From Candidatus Auribacterota bacterium (GTDB taxonomy: Bacteria > Auribacterota > Tritonobacteria > UBA1439): a stretch of 53,624 nt of DNA. The notes under the pieces are model-generated. The model was not told the origin of the DNA, searched no databases, and saw only the letters and a list, made by a program, of their open reading frames with translations. The translations under genes and the position numbers were made by a program. Location: contig JAPLCX010000067.1 in the NCBI GenBank assembly GCA_026392035.1, positions 1-53,624 on the forward strand, in the 5' to 3' direction. This document shows, piece by piece, positions 18,946-28,188 of the stretch (positions are counted from its first letter, which is position 1; each line of letters opens with the position of its first letter).

Positions 18946-19734
18946 ATCTTTCGCTTTTCCCGCGCGCTCCGCCGGCGATTGCGCATCCCTCCCAAGCCGC
19001 GCACGATAGAACTCGCCGCTGTGCGGCAACACCATGTGGAACTCTGAAGCACCGTCAATCGCGACCCGCGCATCCTCCAGCCGGCACTCGAGCACGTGCC
19101 CGCCCGCCCTCCTGTCCCTAGTGATAAAATGGAAATGGTAGGCGGGAACATTGATCCCCTTCATATACCCAGGGCAGCGCAACCCCACCAGCGTGCCTTC
19201 CGCGTTGTTGAACTCAAACGTGCGCTGCTTCTTGACCGCCTCGTCGAGCGGTGGATACGGCTTATCCTGGGCGGGAACGCTCCTCGTTTTGACATACGTA
19301 AAGCTCCCCTCTGCCCTGACCGCATAGAAAATATTCTCGGTTGGCAGAAGAGCGTCCAGGGCCCGCTCCAGCCCGTTGAGATCCAGTCTGCCCTTCAGGA
19401 CGGCCGTTCTGTCGGGTCTGAAGAATATCATGGCAGCAAATGGCACCTTCGCGTTGTCATCAGGAATGTGGACACTCCCATCCGCGCATACCTGGTAGAC
19501 GGTGCCATCGGTAACTACCATCTCCCCGTCGAGGCGATCGAAGGTCCCTATGCCGAAATCACCGTGCTCCTTCAACTCCCCGCAGGTGATCTCACCATCG
19601 TAGAGCCCCTGAAGCAATGCATCAATTGTGGACACCTGGTACACGACATCCGTGCGACGCGGAGGGCGGGCGCAACCGCAGAGCGCCTCCGAAACCATTA
19701 GTACATAGAGGATGAAATAGCGTTTCATGTTCAC
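18931..19734 (-). CDS. Exported acetolactate decarboxylase, predicted lipoprotein
   Basis: Acetolactate decarboxylase converts 2-acetolactate to acetoin. The 267-aa protein shows family landmarks: GTFDRLDGEMV with E71, TRSVPAQDKPY with R151, and the zinc ligands H200, H202 and H213 in YHFHFITRDRRAGGH, with the family's spacing. The N-terminus is a hydrophobic signal ending in LCGC, a plausible lipobox with C21 as the lipidated residue, so the enzyme is probably anchored outside the inner membrane. Some Bacillus homologues are also secreted. No acetolactate synthase is nearby. The C-terminal KAKDKKAR tail overlaps the terminator of the convergent gene. The start may be residue 1 or 3. Confidence 0.88.
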   Translation of the reverse strand: MNMKRYFILYVLMVSEALCGCARPPRRTDVVYQVSTIDALLQGLYDGEITCGELKEHGDFGIGTFDRLDGEMVVTDGTVYQVCADGSVHIPDDNAKVPFAAMIFFRPDRTAVLKGRLDLNGLERALDALLPTENIFYAVRAEGSFTYVKTRSVPAQDKPYPPLDEAVKKQRTFEFNNAEGTLVGLRCPGYMKGINVPAYHFHFITRDRRAGGHVLECRLEDARVAIDGASEFHMVLPHSGEFYRARLGRDAQSPAERAGKAKDKKAR

Positions 19735-19761
19735 TTTAAACTTTGCACGTTCAACTTTCTA

Positions 19762-20256
19762 CTATAGTTCCTTCCGCAGCCGCTGATATACCTGGAGATC
19801 GCGTTCAGAAAAACAGAGGTATCGGATTTCGTCAAAGTCCTTTTCATGTTTCCTCCCCGCGGCGAGGGCGATCCTCGTCGCCTCTTCTATGGGATAGCTG
19901 TAAACGCCTGTGCTGATGGCGGGGAAGGCTATGGTTCTCAAACCATTTTCCCTCGCGAGGGAAAAGCTGTTTTCATATGCAGACCTTAAAAGGGCGGGCT
20001 CGCCCGCGCCGCCGCCGCGCCACACCGGCCCGACCGCGTGAATGATCTTCTTCGCCTTCAGCCTCCCCGCATTCGTCACCACCGCGCGCCCCGTGGGGCA
20101 TCCGCCTATCCGGCGGCACTCCTCCAGCACCGTCGGCCCCGCAGCCCGATGGATCGCCCCGTCAACCCCGCCGCCGCCGCACAGGCCTGAGTTCGCCGCG
20201 TTCACAATAACATCAACTTCCTCGCTCGTAATATCCCCCAGCTTTATCGTGATCAT
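19762..20256 (-). CDS. Macro domain protein (YmdB-like ADP-ribose hydrolase)
   Basis: A 164-aa stand-alone macro domain. Diagnostic segments are [33 protein letters not shown] (the ADP-ribose loop), GRAVVTNAG and [12 protein letters not shown]. This group removes ADP-ribose from proteins or deacetylates O-acetyl-ADP-ribose. The gap to the YjbQ gene upstream is 13 bases, so they are co-transcribed. No ADP-ribosyltransferase is visible in the window. Confidence 0.94.
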   Translation of the reverse strand: MITIKLGDITSEEVDVIVNAANSGLCGGGGVDGAIHRAAGPTVLEECRRIGGCPTGRAVVTNAGRLKAKKIIHAVGPVWRGGGAGEPALLRSAYENSFSLARENGLRTIAFPAISTGVYSYPIEEATRIALAAGRKHEKDFDEIRYLCFSERDLQVYQRLRKEL

Positions 20257-20269
20257 CGCTGAATCCTCC

Positions 20270-20689
20270 CTACTCCCCTATGATCTTCACCAGCACCCTC
20301 TTTCTGCGCTGGCCGTCGAACTCCCCATAGAGAATCTGCTCCCAGGGGCCGAAATCGAGTTTCCCTCCGCTCACCGCCACCACGACCTCACGACCCATGA
20401 TGGTCCTCTTCAGGTGAGCGGAGGCATTGTCTTCCCCGGTCATATTGTGGCGGTAGTGGGACACAGGCTCGTGCGGCGCGATTTTTTCGAGCCACCTCTC
20501 AAAATCTCTGTGGAGACCATCCTCGTCATCATTGATGAATACACTCGAGGTGATGTGCATTGCGTTCACAAGGCATAGCCCTTCCCTGATGCCGCTCCTC
20601 TCAAGACACTCCTCAACTCGCGTGGTGATATTGATAAATTCCCTCTTGTTTTTTGTATTGAACCATAGGTGTTCGGTGAAATATTTCAT
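20270..20689 (-). CDS. YjbQ/UPF0047 family protein
   Basis: A 139-aa protein of the YjbQ family, recognised by the [20 protein letters not shown] start, [18 protein letters not shown] in the middle and [13 protein letters not shown] near the end. Members have weak thiamine-phosphate synthase activity; the physiological role is uncertain. It follows the DUF362 gene by 12 bases and precedes the macro domain gene by 13. Confidence 0.93.
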   Translation of the reverse strand: MKYFTEHLWFNTKNKREFINITTRVEECLERSGIREGLCLVNAMHITSSVFINDDEDGLHRDFERWLEKIAPHEPVSHYRHNMTGEDNASAHLKRTIMGREVVVAVSGGKLDFGPWEQILYGEFDGQRRKRVLVKIIGE

Positions 20690-20701
20690 ACCTCTGCCCC
20701 A

Positions 20702-21739
20702 TCATGCACGCGTGTCCTGTCCCCACAGCTTCTGGACCGCGTAGGTAGGATGGCGCTTGAACTGTCTCGCGACACCGGAGACCGGCTCGCCCCTCAGCCC
20801 TTCCAGGCTGTAATCGCCCCACCCTTCCCTATGCAGATAATACAGGTACCCGATCTCCCTGGGATCGAATCCCATGAGCCGCGCGCCGACGCCGTCCGCT
20901 TTCAGGGCGTCCGCCGAAGCCACGGCGGCCCTCAGCTCAACCCGCTCCCCGTCAACGGGACCGTCTCCCTCCATCCCCTCCCACGCGTCAATCACCACGA
21001 GGTCCGGCCACGTGTGCCTCGTGACGCTCACGACGTTATGATGGATCACCCGCACCGCCTCCAGGTACGCGACCGAGTGCCTGAGGAGCGCGTTCACGAC
21101 CCATGGGGCCCTGCGCCTCGTCCGGGCGATCCACGCGGTGGGGATCAGGCTGAAGAGCGAGGGCGCACGCGGAGCGCTCGGCGTTCGGAGGCCGTGAATC
21201 ATAGATTTGTCACGCTGCCACAGCAGCCCCATCATATTTTTTATTCCGAGCGTGGCGATCGCATAGTTGTGCGTCTTCGGGAGGTTGATCGAAATCTTGT
21301 AATCGAAATCGCGCACGATGGCCGCGAGCCCCACCCGCTCCCTGCCGGCGATTGAACGGACCTCAATCTCAATGAACTCAGGGCAATCCTCAAGCGCGAT
21401 GAGCTTGAGATTGGGATACTCCCGCGCCAGCTCCCGGTAGCCGAACGCCGCAAACACATCATGCGTTGAACAGTGCTCGTAGTAGGCGCTCCCGCTCCCC
21501 TCCAGGATAGTGAATGTCTTCTCTGGAAAATCATCCATGTAGGCTGCGCAGAAATCGAGGAGCCCGCGGACGGAGTCGGCGTGGGTGTTCGCGTGCCACA
21601 CCCTCGTCGCCGTGAGATTCGGCTTGATGAGTATGTTCTTTTTTGACCTGAGGGGGGCAAGGTCATCCCTGATCAGGTGGAGCGCGCGCCGCACATTCTC
21701 ACGCCTGTCATCGCCTCTCACCAGCGCAACCGATTTCAT
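20702..21739 (-). CDS. DUF362 family protein
   Basis: A 345-aa protein from the start at 21739 (MKSVALVRGDD); an ATG at 21796 would add 19 residues that look non-native. The DUF362 pattern is visible: ILIKPNLTA near residue 40, ISINLPKTHNYAIATLGIKNMMGLL in the middle and VVIDAWEGMEGDGP near 250. The common C-terminal ferredoxin-like Cys clusters of larger DUF362 proteins are absent. Function is unknown. It lies between murI and the YjbQ gene in a leftward run. Confidence 0.9.
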   Translation of the reverse strand: MKSVALVRGDDRRENVRRALHLIRDDLAPLRSKKNILIKPNLTATRVWHANTHADSVRGLLDFCAAYMDDFPEKTFTILEGSGSAYYEHCSTHDVFAAFGYRELAREYPNLKLIALEDCPEFIEIEVRSIAGRERVGLAAIVRDFDYKISINLPKTHNYAIATLGIKNMMGLLWQRDKSMIHGLRTPSAPRAPSLFSLIPTAWIARTRRRAPWVVNALLRHSVAYLEAVRVIHHNVVSVTRHTWPDLVVIDAWEGMEGDGPVDGERVELRAAVASADALKADGVGARLMGFDPREIGYLYYLHREGWGDYSLEGLRGEPVSGVARQFKRHPTYAVQKLWGQDTRA

Positions 21740-21816
21740 CACTGCGTTCCGTGCCTGCCCCGCCGACCGGGCATATCCGTTGGCCCCCAGCGCCACGCCC
21801 TCAGCGCCGACCGGTA

Positions 21817-22629
21817 TCAGCGCGAGGGCGCCTCGCCTGTCTCTTCAGCGGGTACCACCGTCACCTCATCTATTTCCTCTCTCATGAAGAGCCGACCGAT
21901 CTCCTTGAACCGCTCCGGCATGTCGCTCACATAATAGCTCACCCGTCCACCCGCCAGGCCTCGGCCCCGCGGGGCCATCTCATCGCGCACGGCCTCCGCG
22001 CAGCACCTGCCCGAGTCAACGAGCGACACCCTGTCTCCCATCACGAGCCGTATCGTCTCCCGGAGCACGGGATAGTGCGTGCAGCCGAGGATGAGCACGT
22101 CGATCCCTTCCTTCTTGAGCGGGAGGAGGTATTCCCTCGCGATCTCAACCGTTGCCGGCCTGTCCAGCCAGCCCTCCTCTGCCAGAGGCACGAAGAGCGG
22201 GCATGGTCTGCTGTACACCCTCACGGCATCGGCGAGCTCACGTATCTCTCGCTCATAGGCCCCGCTCCTGACGGTGGCATGCGTGCCGATGACCCCTATC
22301 TTCCCCACGCGGGTGAGCGAGACCGCCTTCCGCGCCCCGGGGGTGATGACATCATAGATGCGCACGCGGTGCTCGCGCCTGAGCGTGCCGAGCGCGAGCG
22401 CTGAGGAGGTATTGCACGCCACGATGATCATCTTGACGTTCTGAGAGATGAGGAAGCGGCAATTCTCCATCGAAAAACGTATGACCGCTTCCGGAGACTT
22501 GCTGCCGTAGGGCACCCGCGCGGTGTCGCCGAAATAGACGATATTCTCCCCGGGGAGGAGCCTGCGAAGCTGCCTCGCCACCGTGAGGCCTCCCAGCCCT
22601 GAATCAAAAACGCCGATCGGTTGTTTCAT
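21817..22629 (-). CDS. murI: Glutamate racemase MurI
   Basis: Supplies D-glutamate for peptidoglycan. The start at 22629 (MKQPIGVFDSGLGG) gives 270 aa. Both catalytic cysteines are visible, in ACNTSSA (about residue 70) and GCTHYP (about 180), along with YFGDTARVPYG and D9/S10 of the substrate pocket. Upstream in-frame codons run into repeat sequence and are not coding. The C-terminal tail EETGEAPSR is a short extension. Confidence 0.96.
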   Translation of the reverse strand: MKQPIGVFDSGLGGLTVARQLRRLLPGENIVYFGDTARVPYGSKSPEAVIRFSMENCRFLISQNVKMIIVACNTSSALALGTLRREHRVRIYDVITPGARKAVSLTRVGKIGVIGTHATVRSGAYEREIRELADAVRVYSRPCPLFVPLAEEGWLDRPATVEIAREYLLPLKKEGIDVLILGCTHYPVLRETIRLVMGDRVSLVDSGRCCAEAVRDEMAPRGRGLAGGRVSYYVSDMPERFKEIGRLFMREEIDEVTVVPAEETGEAPSR

Positions 22630-22639
22630 TTTTCGTTTC

Positions 22640-22770
22640 AACCACTGAAGACACTGAGATGTTACAGAAATGACAACTACCAAAGCACAAATGACAAATA
22701 TCAAGTTTTGTCATTAGAATTTTGTCATTTGTCATTAATTGTTCCAGTGTATTCAGTGCCCTCTGCGGTT
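22640..22770. repeat. Intergenic inverted-repeat element (AACCAC type, degenerate)
   Basis: Imperfect ends: AACCACTGAAGACACTG at 22640-22656 against CAGTGCCCTCTGCGGTT at 22754-22770. They enclose a nested AT-rich inverted repeat built of AAATGACAAA and TTTGTCATTT. It fills the gap between the methyltransferase and murI. Confidence 0.55.
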
Positions 22771-22775
22771 AAAAA

Positions 22776-23360
22776 TCACTTAGGTGCGCGCGGCGGTTCA
22801 GCCGTGTTCTTCGTGCAGACGAAGCAAAACGCCGGAGGGATATTTCGGGGTTCGAAACCTACCTTCACCTTATCGAAAATTCTGCGGAGCGTCTTCAGCA
22901 GGTAGAGAGAGTATTGATACGCGATAAATTTTCCCCCCGGCCTGAGGGCGCTGAGGGTTTCCTTGAGAATGCGCTCGCGCACCGGGGCGGGCAATGTGGT
23001 AAACGGGAGCCCGGAGAAGATATAATCCGCGTCCTCAAACCCGTGTTTATTGAGATACACCCTGACTTTTTCCGCGCTGTCGTTGATGAGCACAAGGCGC
23101 GGGTGAGCGTGATCCCTCTCCAGCAATTCGTAGAACTCCTCGTTTATCTCAAACGCGAACAGGGTCGCCTCCGGGGGAAGCTCCTCGAGGATCTTTCTCG
23201 TAAGACACGCGGTCCCCGGCCCGAATTCAACCACGCAGTTGCAGCGGGACAGAACCGCCGCGCCCACGAGACGCCGGCAGAGCCAGCGGCTGCTGGGAGT
23301 CACTGATCCCACCTGGCGCGGGTGCCTGATAAAATTCCACAGAAAGTGCGCGGGGCTCAA
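22776..23360 (-). CDS. SAM-dependent methyltransferase, PmtA-like
   Basis: A 194-aa class I methyltransferase. The N-terminus FLWNFIRHPRQVGSVTPSSRWL is the pattern of phospholipid N-methyltransferase (PmtA) and related rRNA dimethylase-like enzymes. Motif I is VVEFGPGTACLT, with Ala in place of the usual third Gly. Motif IV is FSGLPFTTLP. The substrate might be phosphatidylethanolamine, but a generic methyltransferase cannot be excluded. Its ATG overlaps the stop of the upstream lipoprotein gene by 4 bases (ATGA). Confidence 0.82.
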   Translation of the reverse strand: MSPAHFLWNFIRHPRQVGSVTPSSRWLCRRLVGAAVLSRCNCVVEFGPGTACLTRKILEELPPEATLFAFEINEEFYELLERDHAHPRLVLINDSAEKVRVYLNKHGFEDADYIFSGLPFTTLPAPVRERILKETLSALRPGGKFIAYQYSLYLLKTLRRIFDKVKVGFEPRNIPPAFCFVCTKNTAEPPRAPK

Positions 23361-25591
23361 CGGTGCTCGCCCTCCTTTTCAAGAACAACATTCACCGCAT
23401 AGCTCACCTCGCCCGGCCTGACCGGGATGGTTACCAGCTTCTCCGCGTAACCCTCCGCGCTCAAACGATAGGCCACCCGGGCTGGCAGCGCGGGGTCTAC
23501 TACCCTGCCCTCGCTGAAATAGACTCCGGTCATACCGTTCCATTGCGGCCTGCCGGGCGACACGTTCCAGGATGCCGCGCCATCCGCCCCCCTCCTTCCG
23601 GTTGCCTCCTCGATCCTGAGCGGCGGCATGATCAATTTGCCGTCTTTCAGATACACCACCTTTTCCCCGGGCGCGAAATATGCGTCCGGATTTTCGTGCG
23701 GATTAACTCCGCCCGCGAAAACTCTCATGAGCGTTCCAAAGCGCCGTATCCGGTAATGGTCCGGCTGCATCTGCGGATTAAGCGCTCCATTGAGAAATGA
23801 GACCACGTAGCGATATGTGGGATGATCCCGCGTATCAACGCGGCATATACTGAAATGCGCGTAGTCGGTATATCTCGCGCGGGCCCCTTTATAACCGATA
23901 TCTTCTCCCGATTGTATCAGGTAGATGTGGTTGAGATTGGCGCTGTAGCTCTTGACCAGGCCGTCATCCTCCTCACTCTGGAGCGAGCCGAAAATTCTTG
24001 CAAGGCCGTCAACCAAAATAATTTTCCATACCTCTCCGAGCTTGACAAAACCCTCTTTATGAGCGAGCGACCGGATCTTGGCCGGATCTCCGATGATGCA
24101 GAGCACGGGGATTTCCCCTGCGCGGAGCCGCTCCACGACCCCCTCATCAGGCCGGGAGGCATCGGGGAGGAAACGGACGAGCGCGGGGGGATCAAACGGA
24201 CACTCCGTATCGAGCCTCCAGAATGAATTGAGGTTCACGGCGCTCCCGATTTGATTTTCCCTCACCTGGATATCGCCATAGCCGGGAACACCGCCGCGGA
24301 ACAGGGGGAGCTTTTTGCGGAAGAGATGCTCTCCGGGGATAAACCGGTCGCCCGCAATGTTCGCGATCTCGCTCCCTGAAAGGGAGCCCGCCACCGAGGT
24401 GAAGCTCTTCACCGCCTGGCGGAACTTTCCACCCGCGTAGGATTTCACGAGCGCGGCTGCCACCTCCTGCGGAACCGCACGGTCAACGCCCTCCAGAAGC
24501 TGATCCACCGCGTAATTCATGTACTTGAGGCCGAGCACCGCGCCGAAGCTGTGACCGATCAGATGGACGCTCTCGACATGCTCGTTTTTGAGGACATCTT
24601 TTATAAAACCGTCGAGCTCCTTTTTAAAACCCTCCACACTCTTGGAATCCTCCACCGTGTCATATGAGAAGACGTACACCTTGAAGTACTTGCCCCCGAG
24701 GTCGGGATTGACCGTATCCTCACGGGCGAGCAGTTCCGGGAATTTTCCCCATGAGCCTCTCGTCTCACTCAGCCCGTGCACGAACACCACCACCTCCTTG
24801 ACCCGCCCATCCGCTCCCCTCTTCCGGTCCAGCGCGCTTTCTTCCTCAACGAGGCGGTGGTACTCGTCAAGATTCCTGGCCCTGTAGAAGGCATTCACCT
24901 CCCCCGCGGGGGGAAGATCGTTCGTGACATACTCCTCTTTGAGGCGTCCAAAGGCGAACTCTGCGCGCCTGCGGGCGAGCCTTCGCTCGCGCGCTTCAGC
25001 CCCGGGGCGCGCCATGAGCTCCAGGTACTCGCGGTCGCGTTCCAGAAAGTCTTTTCGAAAACGATCCGAACGGGATTTCTGGAATGGATACTTGTTGATG
25101 TAGCGGGTCCAGGTATACGGCCACCCCACATAGTAGCGGTGGACCTGCTGGAATATGCTGCGGAGCTTTTCAAGATTTTCAATCGAGGGGCGCCGTTTGT
25201 AATCATACGCGACAGTCGCCTGCTCCCCGGTCCCCTGTTTTTCCTTGACCTCAATCTGCTCCTCGAGGCCGTTCACTCTGACGCACAAGCGGTTGAAATA
25301 GATCTTGAAGGGGTCGCGCACTCTATCGCACAACTGCTTCTCCTCAACAGTCGCGAAGCCGCTCTTCCGGCGGGCGCACTCGCGGCAAAGGTCCTGTATC
25401 TCAAAATAGCGGCGCTGGAGCTCGGGCTCCGTCCACGGGTCATCGATCGCCTCGGCCCATACCCGCTCAGCCTCCGAGAGGCTGTGGTCGAGGACGCGCA
25501 GCCGATCGGCGGCATCAGGCTGGGCGCGCCTGCCCGCTGAGGCGCACCCCGTCAAGAGCAGCGCCAGCGCGAGCGCCAGGAGATTATTCAT
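23357..25591 (-). CDS. Large lipoprotein with alpha/beta hydrolase domain
   Basis: A 744-aa predicted lipoprotein, starting at 25591 with MNNLLALALALLLTGCASAG (lipobox LTGC). The first 270 residues are charged and helical and I do not recognise them. A hydrolase core follows: VVVFVHGLSETRGSW (oxyanion region) and LIGHSFGAVLG with nucleophile Ser near residue 347. The family resembles PGAP1/DUF676-type lipases. The last 150 residues include an Ig-like or PEGA-like end (VAYRLSAEGYAEKLVTIPV). The substrate is probably an envelope lipid or ester. It is divergent from recJ with about 125 bases between them. Confidence 0.8.
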   Translation of the reverse strand: MNNLLALALALLLTGCASAGRRAQPDAADRLRVLDHSLSEAERVWAEAIDDPWTEPELQRRYFEIQDLCRECARRKSGFATVEEKQLCDRVRDPFKIYFNRLCVRVNGLEEQIEVKEKQGTGEQATVAYDYKRRPSIENLEKLRSIFQQVHRYYVGWPYTWTRYINKYPFQKSRSDRFRKDFLERDREYLELMARPGAEARERRLARRRAEFAFGRLKEEYVTNDLPPAGEVNAFYRARNLDEYHRLVEEESALDRKRGADGRVKEVVVFVHGLSETRGSWGKFPELLAREDTVNPDLGGKYFKVYVFSYDTVEDSKSVEGFKKELDGFIKDVLKNEHVESVHLIGHSFGAVLGLKYMNYAVDQLLEGVDRAVPQEVAAALVKSYAGGKFRQAVKSFTSVAGSLSGSEIANIAGDRFIPGEHLFRKKLPLFRGGVPGYGDIQVRENQIGSAVNLNSFWRLDTECPFDPPALVRFLPDASRPDEGVVERLRAGEIPVLCIIGDPAKIRSLAHKEGFVKLGEVWKIILVDGLARIFGSLQSEEDDGLVKSYSANLNHIYLIQSGEDIGYKGARARYTDYAHFSICRVDTRDHPTYRYVVSFLNGALNPQMQPDHYRIRRFGTLMRVFAGGVNPHENPDAYFAPGEKVVYLKDGKLIMPPLRIEEATGRRGADGAASWNVSPGRPQWNGMTGVYFSEGRVVDPALPARVAYRLSAEGYAEKLVTIPVRPGEVSYAVNVVLEKEGEHR

Positions 25592-25716
25592 CTTCACGAT
25601 TTTTGAATTATAGCACAACGGTTTCCACATCGGGCTCCAATTTTGCGCGTGGGCGGAAAATGGCCCGTGACCCTCTCTCCGCAATCCTGTACAATCATGA
25701 GCGGGGGAGCACAATC

Positions 25717-27426
25717 ATGCTGTGGAAAATCTCGGATGCGGATGAGGGCGCGGTCTCGCTGCTCGCGCGCGACATGTCACTGCCGGCGCCGCTCGCGGCC
25801 ATACTCGTGCGGCGGGGGATCACCACCCCCTCCATGGCACGCGTGTTCCTCGATCCGCGCATCTCCGACCTCCACGACCCTTTCCTTATGGACGAGATGG
25901 ACAAGGCGACCGAGCGCCTCCGGACCGCGCGCGAGAGGAGCGAGCGGATCCTCCTCTTCGGAGACTACGACGTGGACGGGGTTACCGCGACGGCGTCGAT
26001 GGGAAAAATACTGGAATGCCTTGGCCTCCGCTATGCCTTCTGCCACCCCGACAGGTTCGCGGAGGGGTACGGTTTCAACCGCCGCGGGGTACGCCTCGCA
26101 AAACAGAGCGGCTCATCGCTCATCATCACCCTCGACTGCGGCACCGAGAGCGCCGGGCCGATCGCAGAGGCGCGCGCCATTGGCATTGATTGCATCGTGA
26201 TTGACCACCACCTGCAGCGTGGGGACCTCCCGCCGGCAACCGCGGTCGTGAACCCGAAGAAAGAGTGCTGCCCCTACCCGTTCGAGGGGCTCGTCAGCGC
26301 GGCGGTCGTCCTCAAGTTCGCCCGCGCGCTCGTTGAAAAGGTCCCGCTCAAGATCCCATGGAGTGAGCTCCTCCAGCTCGCCGCCCTGGGGACCGTCGCC
26401 GATGTGGCAGCGCTCAGGGAGGAGAACCGCATCATCACCCTCCTCGGCCTTGCCGCGATCAACCGCTCTCCGCTGCCGGGCATCCGCGCGCTCGCGCGCG
26501 CGGCGGGCATCGGGGCGGGGAAAATCGGCGCCGGCCATCTCGCGTTTCAGCTCGGGCCCCGCGTGAACGCCGCCGGCCGCATCGGCACGCCGCAGCTCGC
26601 GACGCAGCTCCTGCTCGAATCGGATGAGGGCACATGTCACGCGATCGCCCGCGAGCTGAATCGCCTCAACGGCGAGCGCCAGGCCATGGAAAAATCTATC
26701 GTTGAAGAGGCGGTCGCTCAGATCGAGGGACGGGAGGAAATCGGGGGGCGCACGGTGCTGGTGGTGGCAGGGCATAAGTGGCACCGGGGCGTCGTGGGCA
26801 TCGTCGCGGCGCGCATCCTTGAGCGCTACTACCGCCCTGCGGTGGTCATCGCAATCGAGAACGGGATGGGGCATGGCTCAGCCCGCAGCGTTCCGGAGTT
26901 TGACCTTTTCCGCGGACTCTCGCAGTGCCAGGATCTCTTTTCCTCATTCGGCGGCCACACCCACGCGGCTGGCCTCTCGCTTCCCGAAGCGATGATCGAT
27001 CCCTTCCGTGAACGAATCAACGCGGTGGCCGACGGAGTCCTCTCCGAGGAGGATCTCGTGCCGAAGCTCAGGGTGGATGGGATGGTGCGCCTCGAAGATA
27101 TCACTTTCGACCTCCTGCGCTTGTTTGAAAAACTCGAGCCCTTCGGGGCGGGCAATCCCCGCCCGGTGCTCGCCTCCAAAGGGGTTCGCCTGCTCGGCCA
27201 ACCAAGAATCATCGGCCGCGCCAAGAACCATATCAAACTGACCCTCGGCCCCGCGGGGGGGAGCGGTTCGACGTTCGAATGTGTCGGATGGGGAATGGCG
27301 GGGCGCCTGCCCGCAGCGGGGACGGATCTCTTCGATGTCGCCTTTGTCCCCCAGATCAACGAGTGGAACAACCTTCAGCGCATCCAGCTCGTCCTCAAGG
27401 ACATCCATGAGGGACACTCTTCATAA
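25717..27426 (+). CDS. recJ: Single-stranded-DNA exonuclease RecJ
   Basis: RecJ degrades single-stranded DNA 5' to 3' in recombination and mismatch repair. The 569-aa protein starts at 25717 (MLWKISDADEGAVSLL) after GGGGGAG. DHH-family motifs are visible: LFGDYDVDG (about 83-89), LDCGTES, IDHHLQ (about 161-165) and the DHHA1 region GHKWHRGVVGIVA with SFGGHTHAAG, then the OB-fold end. The last residues (GHSS) and the TAA are supplied by the terminal repeat of RAYT element 2 (27411-27427). The natural C-terminus may therefore have been slightly different. Confidence 0.96.
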   Translation: MLWKISDADEGAVSLLARDMSLPAPLAAILVRRGITTPSMARVFLDPRISDLHDPFLMDEMDKATERLRTARERSERILLFGDYDVDGVTATASMGKILECLGLRYAFCHPDRFAEGYGFNRRGVRLAKQSGSSLIITLDCGTESAGPIAEARAIGIDCIVIDHHLQRGDLPPATAVVNPKKECCPYPFEGLVSAAVVLKFARALVEKVPLKIPWSELLQLAALGTVADVAALREENRIITLLGLAAINRSPLPGIRALARAAGIGAGKIGAGHLAFQLGPRVNAAGRIGTPQLATQLLLESDEGTCHAIARELNRLNGERQAMEKSIVEEAVAQIEGREEIGGRTVLVVAGHKWHRGVVGIVAARILERYYRPAVVIAIENGMGHGSARSVPEFDLFRGLSQCQDLFSSFGGHTHAAGLSLPEAMIDPFRERINAVADGVLSEEDLVPKLRVDGMVRLEDITFDLLRLFEKLEPFGAGNPRPVLASKGVRLLGQPRIIGRAKNHIKLTLGPAGGSGSTFECVGWGMAGRLPAAGTDLFDVAFVPQINEWNNLQRIQLVLKDIHEGHSS

Positions 27427-28184
27427 CTCACTGCTATCGTGAAAGTTGTTATATAATTTAATTCGCTCTGCTGGAGTTAATTATGCCTCGAGTAGCACGA
27501 AGTTTTCAGCTTCGAAAATCCATTACATTCCATGTGCTCAATCGTGGCGTACTGAAACAACCTATTTTCCACGATGAACATGATTATTCAGCATTTCTAA
27601 GGGTATTAAAACGCTACATCAGCAAATTTAATACCAAAGTATACCACTGGTGTCTGATGCCCAATCATTATCATATCGTTATGGAGATGGTAACGCCGGA
27701 GGTGATATCTAAATTCATTGGCGGCATTCAGCAATCGTATGCAATGAAATATCACCGACGATACAAAACAGCAGGACGTCTTTTCCAGAGCAGATTCAAA
27801 AGCCAGGCAATTGACAAAGAATTGTATTTACTTGCTTGCGGCAGGTATGTTGAACGGAATCCGCTAAGGGCAGGTTTATGCCAGAATGCATGCGAATGGC
27901 CTTGGTCAAGTGCAAGATTCTATGCCATGGCCAAGTTAGATTCTGTCACCTCGCCAAATCCCGGTTTAAAAGAAAAATCGCCAGAGCAATATATTGAGTG
28001 GCTAAGCCAAGAGTGCTATTCAGAGGAAGAAATATTGAGAAGTAGCAAGGAAGTAATTGGTTCGCATAGATTTCAAAATGAGCTACTGCGGAAGCACGGC
28101 CGCTTAATACAACATAGGCGGGGAAGAAAACGAAATAATTAGCTATTAATGCACTGCGAATAAATATGTTATAAAGAGTGTCCC
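27411..28184 (+). mobile_element. RAYT element 2 with 17-bp terminal inverted repeats
   Basis: Terminal repeats are GGGACACTCTTCATAAC (27411-27427) and GTTATAAAGAGTGTCCC (28168-28184), matching in 16 of 17 positions. They enclose an intact transposase gene. The interior is clearly more AT-rich than the neighbours, suggesting transfer. The left end lies inside the 3' end of recJ; the right end stops 4 bases before the ATG of the MFS gene. Confidence 0.82.
27483..28142 (+). CDS. REP-associated tyrosine transposase (RAYT)
   Basis: A 219-aa Y1 transposase of the IS200-like domain family. The HUH motif is in MPNHYHIVME (about residues 58-67). The likely catalytic tyrosine is in GRYVERNPLRAG (about 118-129). 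A basic tail (HRRGRKRNN) ends the protein. The reading frame is intact, unlike the copy at 16461-17134. The N-terminal MPRVAR and HVLNRG pattern is shared with that copy. It sits between the terminal inverted repeats of element 2. Confidence 0.9.
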   Translation: MPRVARSFQLRKSITFHVLNRGVLKQPIFHDEHDYSAFLRVLKRYISKFNTKVYHWCLMPNHYHIVMEMVTPEVISKFIGGIQQSYAMKYHRRYKTAGRLFQSRFKSQAIDKELYLLACGRYVERNPLRAGLCQNACEWPWSSARFYAMAKLDSVTSPNPGLKEKSPEQYIEWLSQECYSEEEILRSSKEVIGSHRFQNELLRKHGRLIQHRRGRKRNN

Positions 28185-28188
28185 CCAC

